64,000 nucleotides of DNA from Atrina japonica (GCA_030159075.1 BROG01001213.1:32302-96301); one strand, 5' to 3'; numbered from the stretch's first letter, positions 22,757 to 35,387 are shown. Notes: generated by a model from the sequence alone, not told the origin. A program made the numbers and translations.

Positions 22757-23359
22757 ATGTTATTTGCAGTTTTTGTATAGTGTGTTATCCGGAAAGGGCC
22801 TTGTAGATTGTGAGAAATTGTGCCCCAACCTTCTGAATGTTTGTCAATAAAATATGTCTAGATAAATACAGAAATGTTGTATAATTATGCGAGTGCCTCG
22901 GGTCGTATGTTTTTATACAAGTGAAAACTTAAAACTATTCCACGTGCTAATGTTAACATATAAAATGAAGTTATACATTCCAGTATTGCTATGTACAGTA
23001 TATGGCACAATCGTGGGTAAATATCATTTCTGGGTATCAGTACAATTACTTTTTAATTTCGTATGCAATCACAAATTTTATCTGCCGCATTGTCATTTTA
23101 AGGCCGCTTATATCAACATAACAACCGTTGCCTCAATAATGAAGGAATGTTTGATTAAAATAAATAAAATATTGCACTTTGAAAATCGATTTTTTTTTCA
23201 ATTAAAATCCGTTGGCTGTGAAATTTTAAATTTGAGATAAGATAAAATCGTTCCGCATTCTCCATTTGCTGACCAACAAAAGACAAACAAGAACATACTA
23301 TACCCTGCATTCGCAAAATGTATTCATCTGTTTTTTATTGTTTTTTTTCTCACAAACCA
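22757..23359. other. No supported gene
   Basis: The 117-codon plus frame at 22887-23240 has no recognised motif; its Ile/Phe/Asn/His-rich composition matches chance translation of AT-rich DNA. Confidence 0.4.
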
Positions 23360-23645
23360 GTGAACCCACAAGGGATTTTTCATTCATATTGAGATTTCAC
23401 CAGCTTTAGCTGAAGTGTCACAATTTCTTACCTGTGCTATGGACGTACGTCTATACCCTTTTTAGGGGGTGTTATGTGGCATACCTGTCGTGGCACGGCA
23501 TGTCGGTTTTAAGTCTTATTCAAGAGATTCTTTCAATTCATATACCGACCGGTTGTTGAAGGAATAGTCACTACCAATTTTTATGTGTATTTGGTATGAC
23601 CCGATACCGGAAGTCGAACCCGGGATCGCCCTCTTGTGAGTCACA
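23360..23645 (-). repeat. SINE-E family copy
   Basis: The ordered landmarks match the copy at 40505: 'cattcatattgagatttcacc', 'gctgaagtgtcacaatttctta', 'ggcatgtcggtttt', 'gaaggaatagtcactacc', then a box B-like complement 'gtcgaacccgggatcg' near the head. Confidence 0.65.
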
Positions 23646-24912
23646 ACTTCGTTGTTGTTGTTGTTGTTACATTGTTCTATCTTTAGACGTCACCACTCTA
23701 TTTTTAGACCATCGCAAGCGGTCGAGGTGTATTCCCATTGTTGACAAATGTTTACGACAACATTCACACCATAACAAAACATCAATGGCATCGATAAACC
23801 ATGGGTGTTTTGAAAATAAAGTTTGAAGAGTCATGGTTTGTTATGATTTCTCGCCAAAAGGTTTCCACTAATTCTGGCCTTGGATTTTATCGTAAAAAGA
23901 AAAAATATCTCGAGTTTTACAACTTCTAGGACCGAGCGTTTGGCGAATGAATAGATAAATTTATTTGTATTTTGTTAGTCACAATTGTATCACAAAAGTG
24001 TATATTCTATGAAATACTGAAGAATTCGAAATTATTTTTATTTTATTTAATTTATTTTATTTCAATAGAAAATTAACGCAAATTTCAATCTATCAATATT
24101 ATGCATTTAGGCTACTTCCGTCGATGTTTCAACTTTAAAAATAATTTTTCAGTTTGTTACTGTTTCCATTTTGCAAACATTATAATTTTAAAAGAAAACT
24201 ATTAACTGTTCTGTAACAGAAAATTATTTCTGTATACCTAAAGGTTTCCATAGCAACAGTTATAGGAAAAATAACTTTACTTCAAGTCCTTTTATTTAAA
24301 TTGACGCATTCATATTCTGCCAGTTTAAGTTGTTGTATATTTGACCCTTGTCTTTTCCCCCCTTTTAACCCATCACCGGTAATTGATCTTTGATTTTCCA
24401 TAAGTAAACCCTAACTCGTATAGACCTAGATACATCTATATTTTGATTCAAACACCACAGGGTTCCGTTTCCCTTGATTCACAATTCATTCGCAATATAT
24501 CCTGTTTGTATTTGAAGATCTGTTGAGAAATTTTACCGTGCGTGTTGCTAATAATTTTATTATTTGTAGCAACGGTGGTGGAAATTAGGTAAAATTAGAA
24601 AATGACTGATACTGTGATTATTCAAATTGATCTAAAATAGTTTTATTACGTAAATTTTGCGTCTTCATTGAATCTCTACTTCCGTAATCAGTGATTCCTG
24701 TGCTGCTAATTTAATTTCTTCCTCACCTGCATAAATTTTAAATTATATAATGTTGTTGTGAACATTGCATTCTCAATGTGTTACTAAGTCGGATTGTTGA
24801 CGAAAAGTTCGACGGATGGAAAATCAAGTTACCCGAATATCTTACAATATTATTGACCAAAAATTGATAATTGGTTTAAATTAAAGAAAAAAAGAGATGT
24901 GTTTTGGAAACA
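23646..24912. other. No recognisable feature
   Basis: AT-rich intergenic-type sequence; nothing supported. Confidence 0.4.
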
Positions 24913-25015
24913 ATAACCGTTTGGGGTGGTCTACTGGTAGAGAGTTCGACTCGAGAGGTGGAGGTACCGGTTTGATCCGGGTACCAGTTCTTACAAAGCA
25001 AGTACGAGTATCTCG
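24913..25015 (+). repeat. tRNA-like SINE head
   Basis: Box A-like 'tggtctactggtagag' and box B-like 'ggtttgatccgg' are present with tRNA-like spacing. The sequence resembles the head of SINE-E (36258). No acceptor stem was found, so it is not called a tRNA. Confidence 0.45.
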
Positions 25016-25085
25016 TTCCATCCAGTTATCACAGAGATAGAAAACCCAAATTATGAAAAGTTTGAAATATATAAAAATGTCATAG

Positions 25086-25089
<4 letters not shown>

Positions 25090-25174
<85 letters not shown>

Positions 25175-25235
25175 CTTCCCTCTATCTTTCTATCTATCTA
25201 CCTACCTATCCATTCTTCTATCCATCTGTCTATCT
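25090..25235. repeat. (CT)n microsatellite with (CTAT)n flank
   Basis: About 80 bp of CT (25090-25169), then a decayed tract of CTAT/CCAT tetramers to about 25235. Confidence 0.95.
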
Positions 25236-27060
25236 ATTATTACACCTTAGAATCTTATGACAGTAATGGCAATAAAATACTTTAGAACATATATACAAGT
25301 GTTACCTGTATAAAACATTATACCAGTGTGTAATTTCTTTATTATCGGAAACGCTATCAACATCCTATTAAACGTCAGTTCGCTGATGAGCGAGATTTTA
25401 ATCCCCCGTGATCTACAATTCGTCTCAATGGGACTCGTGGTTTTCAACAATTATACATATTTCAGATCACTGTGCAATATTTCCGATGCATTTTGCACGT
25501 CCTGGAGTACGTGATTTTATCTGTATGTCATTGCATCATGCTGTGTATATCTTATTTTGATATTTATTATGTTTGCGGAACGTTGTTATGAAATAGAAAC
25601 CTACCTTACCTTGATATTGTTTCTATCTGCCTCAGGTGCGTTTGTACCTAAACCTGTATATGAGATGAGGGTCACTTATAATGAGTAATTTTTTTTTTGA
25701 ATAGTAGCCAAACAACGAAATAGTATCACATGTGGAAAAAAACAACGATACTCGAAAACGAATCGATATAATTTCAGTTATGGACCGAGGTCCAAGTTGA
25801 TTCTATGTTCGTTATGGACCGCACTGCCAGTCAATATTTTATCAGTCATGGGCCGAACTTGAAGGTGATAAGTTGTCAGTTAGGGGCAAAACTACCGGTC
25901 GATATTAAATATATTTCGGATCAAATTAAGATGATAAATGTGTAACACAAAACTTAGATTTAGAAAATATCCCCATGAAACATAGGTTGAAATTAAACGA
26001 AGAAATTTACAAAAAGTTGTGTGACAAAATTATTTGCTTCGTCATAAAATACGGCCCGAATTCAGAATTCACTTCAATTACTGGTTAAAGATCTCGGATA
26101 ATTTTTTTTTATCTCTTTTCTTTTTTAATTAAATTGAAATTTCATATCTATTTAAAATTGGAGCTCAACTTAGGAAGTCTAATTGACAGAAACGATCGCC
26201 TTGAGCATTATAAATTTGGTATTACGCCAATAATATTTCTAAAGGATACATTGTAACAGGATACGTAGGTTTGTTTTCCTGCTACTGTTAGTATCAATTT
26301 TGTCCGTGTATAAGTCAGCTTTAACTTCTGAGATGCCGGGGCCTGTTCAACGTACGACCATGTCATATCTTACTGATAAGTTATTGTCACAAAATTATCA
26401 CGAATTGCTTTTATTGTCAACATTCCGCAAATTTCACGGTCGGTATAATACCTTGTTTGCAATTAATTAGTTTCATTAAAAGTAACATTGTTGTACCGTC
26501 TATACTGATTGTGACGAGCATTTATTGCTCACGTGTTCTATTTGAATCTGATCGAGGATTCGTGGGGGTGTGCCCGATCAAGGACGGACGCATACTCCTC
26601 TGTGGTACCTGATTCCACCTCTATATTTTCAGTCCCGCTCCGTTTCCGATTGTCTCCATACTAATGCAGTGATCGTAGTGAACGGAATATAACGACTGAA
26701 TTATTCGGGTTATCCTTTACATAATCATTCATAAGTGATTTTTAAAATGACTATATAGAAATAAATTTACACCGTAAATTTAGGATATCATCGTCTGAGA
26801 ATTTAGGAAGAAAAGAATTAATTGTGCTCGAACATTTACATGTACTTCACATGGTGGCAATAGACCATGTTTATTACTGTGAAAAACTTGAAAGATTGTA
26901 GTAAAATGAATAAATGTTGAATAGACTATTTGATGCCATCGTGTTTTTCGGGAGATGAAATTTATTTCGCTGATAATCTGATAAGATGTTATTTTTTCAT
27001 TATGAATCAAATTATGGAGTATGTATGTACCCAGGACCACCATACAAAGAATACGTTTAT

Positions 27061-27063
<3 letters not shown>
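25236..27063. other. Mostly unrecognised; weak 34-bp repeats at 25775-25905
   Basis: Four diverged units beginning 'cagttatggaccga', 'cgttatggaccgca', 'cagtcatgggccga' and 'cagttaggggcaaa' lie about 34-36 bp apart. Nothing coding is supported. Confidence 0.4.

Positions 27064-27157
<94 letters not shown>
27064..27157. repeat. (GA)n microsatellite
   Basis: About 94 bp of GA. Frames reading Arg-Glu or Ser-Leu runs here are artefacts. Confidence 0.97.
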
Positions 27158-27159
<2 letters not shown>

Positions 27160-27359
27160 TTAAATGATTATCTACCGTGTAGATAAGTAAATATTTGTTT
27201 TCAGGGTCTAACAAATCAAAGTCAATATTTGAAATGTCGCAATAGACATCCCTTAACCCGGCGGAAATATCCACCGAGTGGACGCAAAAGTTAAACATTA
27301 TGAAAACAAATGCTCAAGACGATCGTTCCTGTCATTATAAGACATCACACACCTGGACT

Positions 27360-28590
27360 TAGATATCAAGATATCAGGTCGGCATAGATATCAAACAGCT
27401 CCATATATATATCAAACAGGTCGAAAAAGATATCAAACAGCTCGATATAGATAACAAATAGGTCGGCATAGATATCAAACAGTTCGAAATATATATCACA
27501 CAGGTCTAAATAGATATCACGCAGCTCGACATGGATATAAGAAAAGGTCGACATAGATATGATAAACCAACATCTCGACATAGATATGAAACATCTCGAC
27601 ATAGCTATAAACCATCTCGACATAAATATAAAACATCTCGACATAGATATCAAACATCTCAACATAAATATCAAACATATCGACATAGATATCAAACATC
27701 TCGACATAGATATCAAACATCTCAACATAGACATAGATTTCAAACATCTCGACATAGATATCAAGAAGATCGAAATAGATATCTAAAAGCTGGAGATAGA
27801 TATCAAACTGAACAGATATCCATCATCTCATAGGTATCAAACAGGTCGACATAAATCTCAAGCAGGTTGAAATAGATATCCAACAACTGGACAAATATAT
27901 ATCGAACATCTCGACATAGATATGTAACAGTTGGAAAGATATCAATAGGTCGACATAGATATCAAACAGCTGGAAAGTTTTTAACCATGTCGATGTTGAT
28001 ATCAAACAGGTCGACACAAATATAAAACTGGTCGGCATAGATATCAAACAGCTCGACATAGATGTCAAACAGCTGAACATAGATATCAAATATCTCGACA
28101 TAGATATCAAACCGCTGGACATAGATAACAAAATACTGAATATATATATATATCAAACAGGTCGACACAATTATCAAACAAGTCGACGTTGAAATCAAAC
28201 AGCTGGATATAAATATCAAACAGTTCGACAAAGATATCAAATAGCTGGACATAGATATTAAACAGTCCGACAGATATCAAACATCTAGACATAGGTTTCA
28301 AACAGCTCGACATGAATATCCAAAATCTCGATATATATCAAACAGGTTGACATAGATATCACGCAACTCGACATATATATCAAACAGGTCGACATAGATA
28401 TCACGTAGCACGACATGGATATCAAATAGGTCGACATAAATATCAAATTACTCGACATAGATATAAATCCGGTCGATACAGGTATCACACAGGTCGGCAT
28501 ATATATCAAGCAGTTCAACATAGGTATCCAACAGCTCAATATAACAGATCAATAGACATTAAACAGGTCGACATAGATATCTGAAAGGTA
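27360..28590. repeat. Minisatellite with 21-bp period, about 55-60 units
   Basis: About 1.2 kb of tandem units built on ATAGATATCAAACA plus a variable spacer of CTCGAC, GGTCGAC, GCTCGAC or GCTGGAC. The period is 21 bp with occasional 18-24 bp units. Because 21 is divisible by 3, frames stay open on both strands and read seven-residue repeats (RHRYQTS on plus; SMSRCLI or FDIYVEM on minus). No start context, splice signal or codon-position bias supports translation. Confidence 0.92.
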
Positions 28591-29192
28591 TTTATAGAAC
28601 TTTGGCAATCCGTCAAAGGGACAAAAGGCCGTGAATTTGTCTAGCAAATCAATTTAAATATATGTCTTAGACACCCAATATCTTGTTTTTTGAACGATTC
28701 CAAACGTATCTCCAATAAAAACCAGATTTTAATATAAAATGATTAGAAATTAGGGATATTTGAATACAATTTTAAAACATTTTTATCGCCATTTGGAATC
28801 TAGTCTTATTTATAAAATGTATAACAGGTGTTTATTCTTTAGTTGACCGTGCAAATTTAATACATACTTCTATCCCGATATTCATTTATCCACACATACA
28901 TTATATTCATACATGTAATACATTCTAGCCATGCTTTCATCTCTCTACCCATACATACATTCATCATCATCTTTTTCTTCTTCATAATCATTGTCGTCGT
29001 CGTCATCATCATCATCAACATCATCATCATCATTACCATCCCGCACTGTATACGTAGTCTTTGGTGTTTTCTTCACTAGACAATTATTGTACGCACGTGA
29101 AATAGACATGGTGATGACGGTTACAATTATTCCGCGTGTTTTATTACCCAATGCGTCTAATTATCCGGACACAGCAGTACTGCATTATGTAT
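28591..29192. other. Unrecognised, with a (GTC)n(ATC)n tract
   Basis: A trinucleotide tract of about 70 bp at 28967-29036 goes from TTC through GTC to ATC. The rest is AT-rich and unrecognised. Confidence 0.5.
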
Positions 29193-29930
29193 TGTGACTG
29201 ATGTGTGCCATATCGACTTTTTGTTATTTCGGGGCGAAAAGTCGACAGAACGAAAAGACGACAAATTAATATTTTGTTGTCTTTTCGCCTAAAAGACGAC
29301 AAAACGAAAAATTGAGGGGGAAAGACGACAAAATAACCCGCAAATTAGCGACTTACTTTTTTCATCTTTTCGTCTGACGCTCTGTCGTCTTTTAGTCCCG
29401 CAAACTTGCGACCTTAAAATATCGTCTTTTCTCCCCGCAAATTTGCGACCTTAAAATGTCGTCTTATTGACCCGTCAATATAGAAAAAAAAAACATACCA
29501 GACAGAACGGATATTTCAGAAAAAAAAATTAATGGTATTAGAATATTTGTGTCAGAAATGATAGGAGATGTATTTGATTTAAATATTTACGTAAATTATA
29601 GTTTTAAATTAGTTCATTACTTGAAATCTCCGAGATCCCAATAGCTAATATAACAATTAAAAAAATTATATATTGTTTTTTTTTTTATTATTATTTTTGA
29701 GAAGTTGATATATTTTTTGTACGATTATACATGTCGCAGTAATACAAATCAGTGACAGTAAACAATAAAAAGAAAAGATTAAGATATGTATGTAATATTA
29801 GAAAATAACTAACTGTTGCCAGAAATATTTTTTTCATGCATGTGAATTTGTCACTAGAGGGCGACAAAACATTCTGTCGTCTTTTCGCCCCAAAATAACG
29901 AAAAGTCGACATGGCACTAATCAGCCACCA
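29193..29930. mobile_element. TIR element M8, about 740 bp, non-autonomous
   Basis: Terminal inverted repeats of about 45 bp face each other: left 'tgccatatcgactttttgttatttcggggcgaaaagtcgac', right the inverse of the same text ending 'aaataacgaaaagtcgacatggca'. Inside are three copies of a motif with palindromic CGCAAAYTTGCG followed by 'accttaaaat.tcgtctt' at about 29337, 29397 and 29434. There is no transposase; the small minus frame at 29691-29912 is inside the element and unrecognised. Confidence 0.85.
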
Positions 29931-30805
29931 TAATTTTGTAATTAACAGCGCATGGTGACTGTATTTAATTGATAGCCGTTTTATTTACATGGAATATACA
30001 CGTAAACATTGCACATCAAACAAAACTGGTATACAACTACTTGCATTTTCACATTATTTATATTGAATAAAAACGTCAGTATTTACTAAAGTAAATCAAA
30101 TTAATATCGATTAAATATCTTACAATCACTGATTCTTTTATATACATCTCCTTTGATTTGGGCGTTGCCATTTATTTATTACGATACAATACAGAATGTT
30201 AGATTTCGCATGAAATAAGTATGCACTCCATAACAACCCACGTCCAAATATTTAGGAAAATAAACGTTGGGTAAACTCTATAAAAACGGTGAGTGATCAA
30301 TTCTATAGTGTTATCAGTTTCATTTATATTATAATAATCTAACATTGAGAACATAAGCGTCATAACATAAAAACTGGAAATAAACCGCCAGTAGCAATTT
30401 GCTAAATGTTTTAAACTATAATTATTCAGTCTGTGAATATTCTTCACTTGGTCTTCTCAGCCAATCAGATTTAAGGATTAGCTGACGTTGGTTAACATTT
30501 CCAAATTTGAGTAAGGGTATTATTTTCAACAATTCGGCAAGAGTTCCCAAGTCGGATGCAAGTTTTCTGTACTTATTATAGCTGTCCTTATTGTTAATAC
30601 TAAATAAATGATAATTATTGAAAATTAATGGAGTATGAATGAGATAAAACGAAGTAATATGATTTTTAAATGATGAAAGGATAGAAACAGTAAATAACTT
30701 CAATTGTTTAGCTATGTGAATGATTGAAATGGAAAATTTCGACAAAATAAAAAAAAGCAATTTGAAGAATAAATGCATAATTGTAAAGGAAACCCGCTTT
30801 TCAGT
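29931..30805. other. No supported gene
   Basis: AT-rich. Part of a 186-codon minus frame (30422-30982) lies here, but its start is inside SINE-A sequence and the rest has no domain; it is rejected. Confidence 0.4.
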
Positions 30806-30936
30806 TGGTATGTGTCGACACGTTAAAGACCCCTCACTGCTCAATGGCCGTAAGTGCCGAGCATAGGGCAAAATTTGAAGCCCTTCACCGACATTTGACC
30901 CCTTGAGTGGGATGTTAAACAACAACAAACAAACAA
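30806..30936 (+). repeat. SINE-A 3' fragment
   Basis: It begins at 'gtgtcgacacgttaaagacccctcactgctc' and continues to the 'gggatgttaaacaacaacaaac' tail, with a small deletion of the 'ggtgacgtctcc' segment. Confidence 0.8.
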
Positions 30937-30953
30937 GCTTTTCACATGACATA

Positions 30954-31144
30954 CTCAATGGCCCCAGTAAAGTGCCGAGCATAGGGCAAAAAAAATTTGA
31001 AGCCCTTCACCGACATTTGGTGACGATACAGTAGTACTCCATATGAGTGAAAGATTTTTGCTGTGTAGTGGGCACCTTCCTATAAAGAATAGTTTTCTTG
31101 TGCCCCTAATGGGGGTCTTTAACAATAAACAAATAAACAAACAA
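30954..31144 (+). repeat. Second SINE-A 3' fragment, interrupted
   Basis: A further SINE-A body directly downstream ('agtgccgagcatagggcaaa'). Just before its tail, about 50 bp at 31071-31120 ('gtgtagtgggcaccttcc...cctaatgggggtctt') replaces the usual 'cttgagtgggacgt'. That insert resembles the interior of family M5. Confidence 0.65.
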
Positions 31145-32281
31145 TTAAACCTGCTTTTGGTCACAAAAACCTTTTTTTTTTTTTTTTTGTAGTTGACATA
31201 CATTTGACACCTACATACGCGCTACCGACTCCTGAAATACATTTAAAAAAAATTAGAAACGGTTTTTTGGGTGCATAAAGCCCCTGAATGATCGAAAGCA
31301 TCCTTGATAACGACAAAAAAGGACTTGTAGAGTGCATCGAACGCACTCATAATACCAGGACGTTAGTTTGATTCGAAAATCAATTTCGGTTAACATTTTC
31401 AAAAGATCAAGGTTGTGTGAAAATTGCAAAAAAATAAATCGGGAAATGTGTTGATATAATTATCATTTGGAGAATGAAACAACACTACAACCAAGCGATT
31501 CAAAACATTCAAATGACGAATGATGATCAATGAGTTGGCCCGATTTATAGTGATCAAGACGATTGCAGTTTTTGAGCTTAAATTTGACGTGTATTTTTCT
31601 GGTATTAAAATATCAAACCCCGTACTGATGATTAATAATTTATAACATCTCAAGACATACATCAGTAGTAATTTAATGTGTATTTTCTTGCTTTCTAGCA
31701 TAGACCGTCTACAACTGTGTTTTAGAAAAATCATAAAATATTACTTTAGACCGTACCGAAATATTAGCCACTTTATCGCTGTCCCCAATAGTGGTAAAGC
31801 CATTTTAGTGTGTCACAAATCAACAAAGGCTCTCAAAAGGACTATAACATAGAGCAACCTTATTTCCTATAAAGAATAGTTTTCTTGCTTTCCAAATTAA
31901 CCGCCCCAAAGAGAAAAGCATAAAGGCAGTGGGGGCAGGACTACGTCAGTTGTAATATACGAGTTCCCGAGATGTTGTTCTCATCACTGTATTTAGACAA
32001 AAAAACACTCCTATCGCCTTTTTTTTACAGGAAATGCTGACGCATAACACTAAATACCAATTTAAACCCAGTTTGCTGCATTATCAGATGATACGACCAT
32101 TACTACCACCTTTCTGCATCTCTTGTCACAAAAAACTTCAGTCAACGTTTTTTTTTTTGCATTGCTGTTCCCAATGCAAGGCATTTGTGTACAAATCAAC
32201 AACCAAGTTCATAGCATGCTAAAAAGACCACCTCCCTATAAGATAGACTGGTTCCTATTCTCTGTTTATCGAGAACGTCGA
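31145..32281. other. Unrecognised, with scattered M5-like fragments
   Basis: A T run at about 31170-31188. Pieces like 'ctgtccccaatagtggtaaag' (31780) and 'ggcatttgtgtacaaatcaac' (32179) match the interior of the M5 copy at 54888. No gene is supported. Confidence 0.45.
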
Positions 32282-32533
32282 TGTATTTGGAGATCGGCAT
32301 TGAATGGCAAGGCACCTGACATGGACCCATTGCGGGAAACAGACGGCAGTTTTGGTGGGTTAATACCTGCTCCCATTACAGAGTGAAATTGCTCCAGAAG
32401 CTGTAATGAAGCTGATACAATGTGGTTGCTCAAGTGAAACACCATGCTTGTCTGAAAGGTGTGGATGCTGAGTGGACAGAGCTCAGATGGAGATAACACT
32501 AATGAAGATGACGATGATCATGCAACTTCTTAA
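32282..32533 (+). pseudogene. Decayed C-terminal fragment of a cysteine-rich repeat-associated protein
   Basis: Three short frames join in order. The first (32282-32383) begins CIWRSALNGKAPDMDPL and contains GGLIPAPITE before a TGA. The second (32388-32471) reads APEAVMKLIQCGC, then SSETPCLSERCGC, before a stop. The third has AEWTELRWR and then, in another frame, DNTNEDDDDH. The order W..AL, P.P, G.L.P, APE..L.L..C.C.....C....C.C, CT.LC fits a cysteine-rich C-terminal module I know from many marine-invertebrate proteins associated with mobile elements. Stops and frameshifts make it a pseudogene; the upstream part is missing. The family assignment is from memory. Confidence 0.55.
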
Positions 32534-34444
32534 CTGCTTATATCGGACTCACATGAAACATCATTCTAAAAATCTATACTTGGGCTGCCAAATCTTGAAT
32601 TTTTTCAAAATAAGGGTGCCATGAGTGCAAAGATTCTAATATCAGTGACAAAATCCGAAGAAAACAATTGTAAAATTTCACACCGGACAATCAACAAAAA
32701 TTTCAAATATGACACATGTAACACAGATAATCATAAAAAATTGTTGAGTTTAGCGTGAAATAGATACAAAATCCAAAATACTTGATATTCTTCGTATACA
32801 TGTATTTCTTTTTATCACAATTATACCATTAATGTGTCTCCATTTAAATTTCACTTACATTTTAGCAGACACTTGCTGAGGTGTTGAACATAATTACATC
32901 ACATTAAAGCAATAAAAATAATGAAAAAAAAAACCCCTGAGATTCAGAATTTTCCTGCATGGGTTACCTGTTCTAAAAATGTATAGGAAACTCACAGAGG
33001 TTTTGTCAGTGTGCCTGTATAATGGTTATAACGAAATCTGGATGGGGAATTAGAGTCATTACAAATAAAGCGGGATTTTAATGAAGCAAGGTTCAATATA
33101 AGTGGGTTCTACTGTATAACGTTGCCTGAGAAAAGATGTAAAAAGAGATGATTATATAATTGGAAAATAAGATCAAATAATAACGTGAATTTCACATTTA
33201 AAAGGTGAGATAGTCTTTTCCCCCCTCTCTCTCTGTTTCAGTTTAGACCATGTAACAATACTCTTAAATAAATGGATAACATAACATGTGCATTGAAAAC
33301 AAACAAACTGAAAATATCAAGAATGAATCTGGTCGTAACGACTTCTTTCTCTCCCTGTTCTAGTTTAGGTGGTCACCTTTTGGTAACAATGCATTGAATG
33401 TCCGCCGTTTTAATTTCAATTTTAATTTAGTCAAACACAACTGACCCGTCTACCTAGATAAATTTAGAATGACTGGACATTCATATGGCGATTTAAACAG
33501 CGACAGTGTTTACAGATAATGATAGGACCACACCGATGATATTTACAAACAATAACAATTGCGGAGCATTGCTATCTCGGTATTAAACAGCGAGGACCAT
33601 TATAAACAAGACTGTGTGACAAACGGCGAAACAGTAGTGGGTGGGGAAGTTTGTTTTACTAAAAATACAGAAGCGTTTCAGATTAAAGATTTTCAGTGTT
33701 TCAAAATTTCATACCATTGATAAAATAAAGCCATATCATTATTGCCATACAGTGCAACTGACAGCTATCCGCGGAATGAATGATAAGAGTTGTATGAAAC
33801 ATGGCGCTATGAGTAGATTAGTTCGGTGTTTTTAGTTTGTTTATGGTTTAACTGTTATCAATAGTTTAATTCCGTATATTGTACGGTCAACCTGACTAAC
33901 TCCGCGTTATCAAATAACCTTGTGCTGATCCCGTCGAAGCTCAAGAATGTCCCCAAATATCGAGCTATTTATATATTGCGGACGTAATCACTGAACGTTC
34001 AGTCGTAATTATTTAAGCCGGAGATTTAGTTATAGGAAAAACTGCCCTGTAACAGTTCATAGGTCCAAAACATATAATTATATTCCTTAGGGCAATGTTT
34101 ACCCAGTCCTTTCTCACAAGCCCATTACATAATTTTATATAATTGAGTTAAACTCATTATCTTCATTTACTATCCACAAAATCAGTAGAGAACGTAGCAA
34201 CCTTCAAGTTGATTATAATACATTTTCGTTTTCTCGATCTATGATTTTATGTAAACCAGTCTAGTTTTCTATATGAAACAATCGGACGCAGTTGAGTACA
34301 TGTAAAACCTTGAACCTACTCCGGACTTAAAAATCCGAAGATCTATATTTCGGAAATGGAAACGTTATTCAAGCATCACTGTTTTACAGCATTGTTACTG
34401 ACAAGAGGGGTCTATAATTGCATATTGTCCTATGGGGAAGACAA
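32534..34444. other. No recognisable feature
   Basis: AT-rich. The 64-codon frame at 33641-33835 is not convincing. Nothing else is supported. Confidence 0.4.
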
Positions 34445-34449
34445 AGGAT

Positions 34450-34563
34450 TGGTATAAAGTAAATAGGATCTGTCAGAAGCATGGTTAAAGTTTAATTTTA
34501 CAACAATTGTCTAACAAGTTAAGACTGCTTATACAAATATCTCTCGTTGGCTGCGATGTAGGC
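34450..34563 (+). repeat. Dispersed repeat, copy 1 (with 38171-38290)
   Basis: It shares 'taaagtaaataggat.tgtcagaagcatggtt.aa..tttaa.ttttacaac.attg.c.aacaa.ttaag.c..cttat..aaatat' with 38171-38290 in the same orientation. The family is unnamed. Confidence 0.7.
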
Positions 34564-34745
34564 GTGCGGGGGTGATTTACTGTTGAAGGAAACCAGAGTG
34601 CCCGGAGAAAACCCACGTGTCCACGGTGGATACTGCCATACCATCTCACATACTTCCCTGTCAAATCCAAGGATTGATCGGGTCATATTGGCGAGAAGCG
34701 AGTACGCTAATCACTGCGCTACCCGGACACCCAGCTGTATAGAAC
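34557..34745 (-). repeat. SINE-C copy
   Basis: On the minus strand the head reads 'gtccgggtagcgcagtgattagcgtactcgc' (box A-like) and the body contains 'tatggcagtatccaccgtgg' and 'gtgggttttctccgggcactctggtttcc'. The latter phrase is common in molluscan SINEs as I remember them. Only one copy was seen in the window. Confidence 0.6.
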
Positions 34746-35071
34746 CGAACATCTTCCACATTATTTCTCATTCACGTGATTTGGAGGAACGGAGAAACCT
34801 TTGAATTATCATTACCTATTTTCGTTTAAGACAGGCTTTACGAGAAATGAATTTTAGTAAGCACTGGATAACTGTACGTATTATGATAAGTTGAAACGAT
34901 CATTCTTGTCAGCATAATTTTAATCTATTACCTAAAATTTTACTATGAATTTGAAAGTCCTATCCACGGGAAACCATCGGATTTGACGACCAAGTTCTTA
35001 CCACTCCTTGATAAAAAATGAAATATATTCTTCCGATATTAAATGTGCAATAGTCGGGTCTGTACAATCCA
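34746..35071. other. No recognisable feature
   Basis: AT-rich; nothing recognised. Confidence 0.5.
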
Positions 35072-35266
35072 GTGGGCGGCAGGTCCTTCCGATGAAACAG
35101 TAAAAACATAAGTCCCATGTCACACTAGTTGTCGAAACGTTAAAAAAACTATGCTCAATGGCCGTAAGTGCCGAGCATAAGCCAAACTTTGAAGCCCTTC
35201 ACCGGCATTGGTGACGTCTCCCTATGAGTAAAAGATTCTTGAGTGGGGCGTTAAACAACAATAACC
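35072..35266 (+). mobile_element. SINE-A copy, 5'-truncated
   Basis: The head is lost; the element starts at 'cagtgggcggcaggtccttccg' and runs to 'ggggcgttaaacaacaataacc'. Confidence 0.85.
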
Positions 35267-35387
35267 AACCAGAAGGTCTGTACGAGCATTTCTCAGATTA
35301 TCAAAACGAGTTGATGCTGCATAGAGGGTCTACTTCAACACTCGGCAACAGAACCAATCTTTTTCAGTTTCGAATCGATATTGTTTC

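Noticed and set aside
24913..25015. tRNA gene
   Set aside because: No acceptor-stem pairing; resembles the SINE-E head.
26780..27298. 172-codon minus frame
   Set aside because: Held open by the (GA)n tract giving Ser-Leu repeats; the flanks have no domain.
27366..28539. Overlapping open frames with seven-residue repeats on both strands
   Set aside because: The 21-bp minisatellite keeps all frames open; nothing favours one strand or frame.
27360..28590. CRISPR-like array
   Set aside because: Units are contiguous without unique spacers, and the genome is animal.
30422..30982. 186-codon minus frame, the longest in the window
   Set aside because: Its N-terminus is antisense SINE-A and the rest is low-complexity Ile/Leu/Ser/Lys sequence typical of AT-rich DNA.
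32266..32499. 77-codon minus frame
   Set aside because: Antisense shadow of the cysteine-rich pseudogene fragment, which has the recognisable residues on the plus strand.
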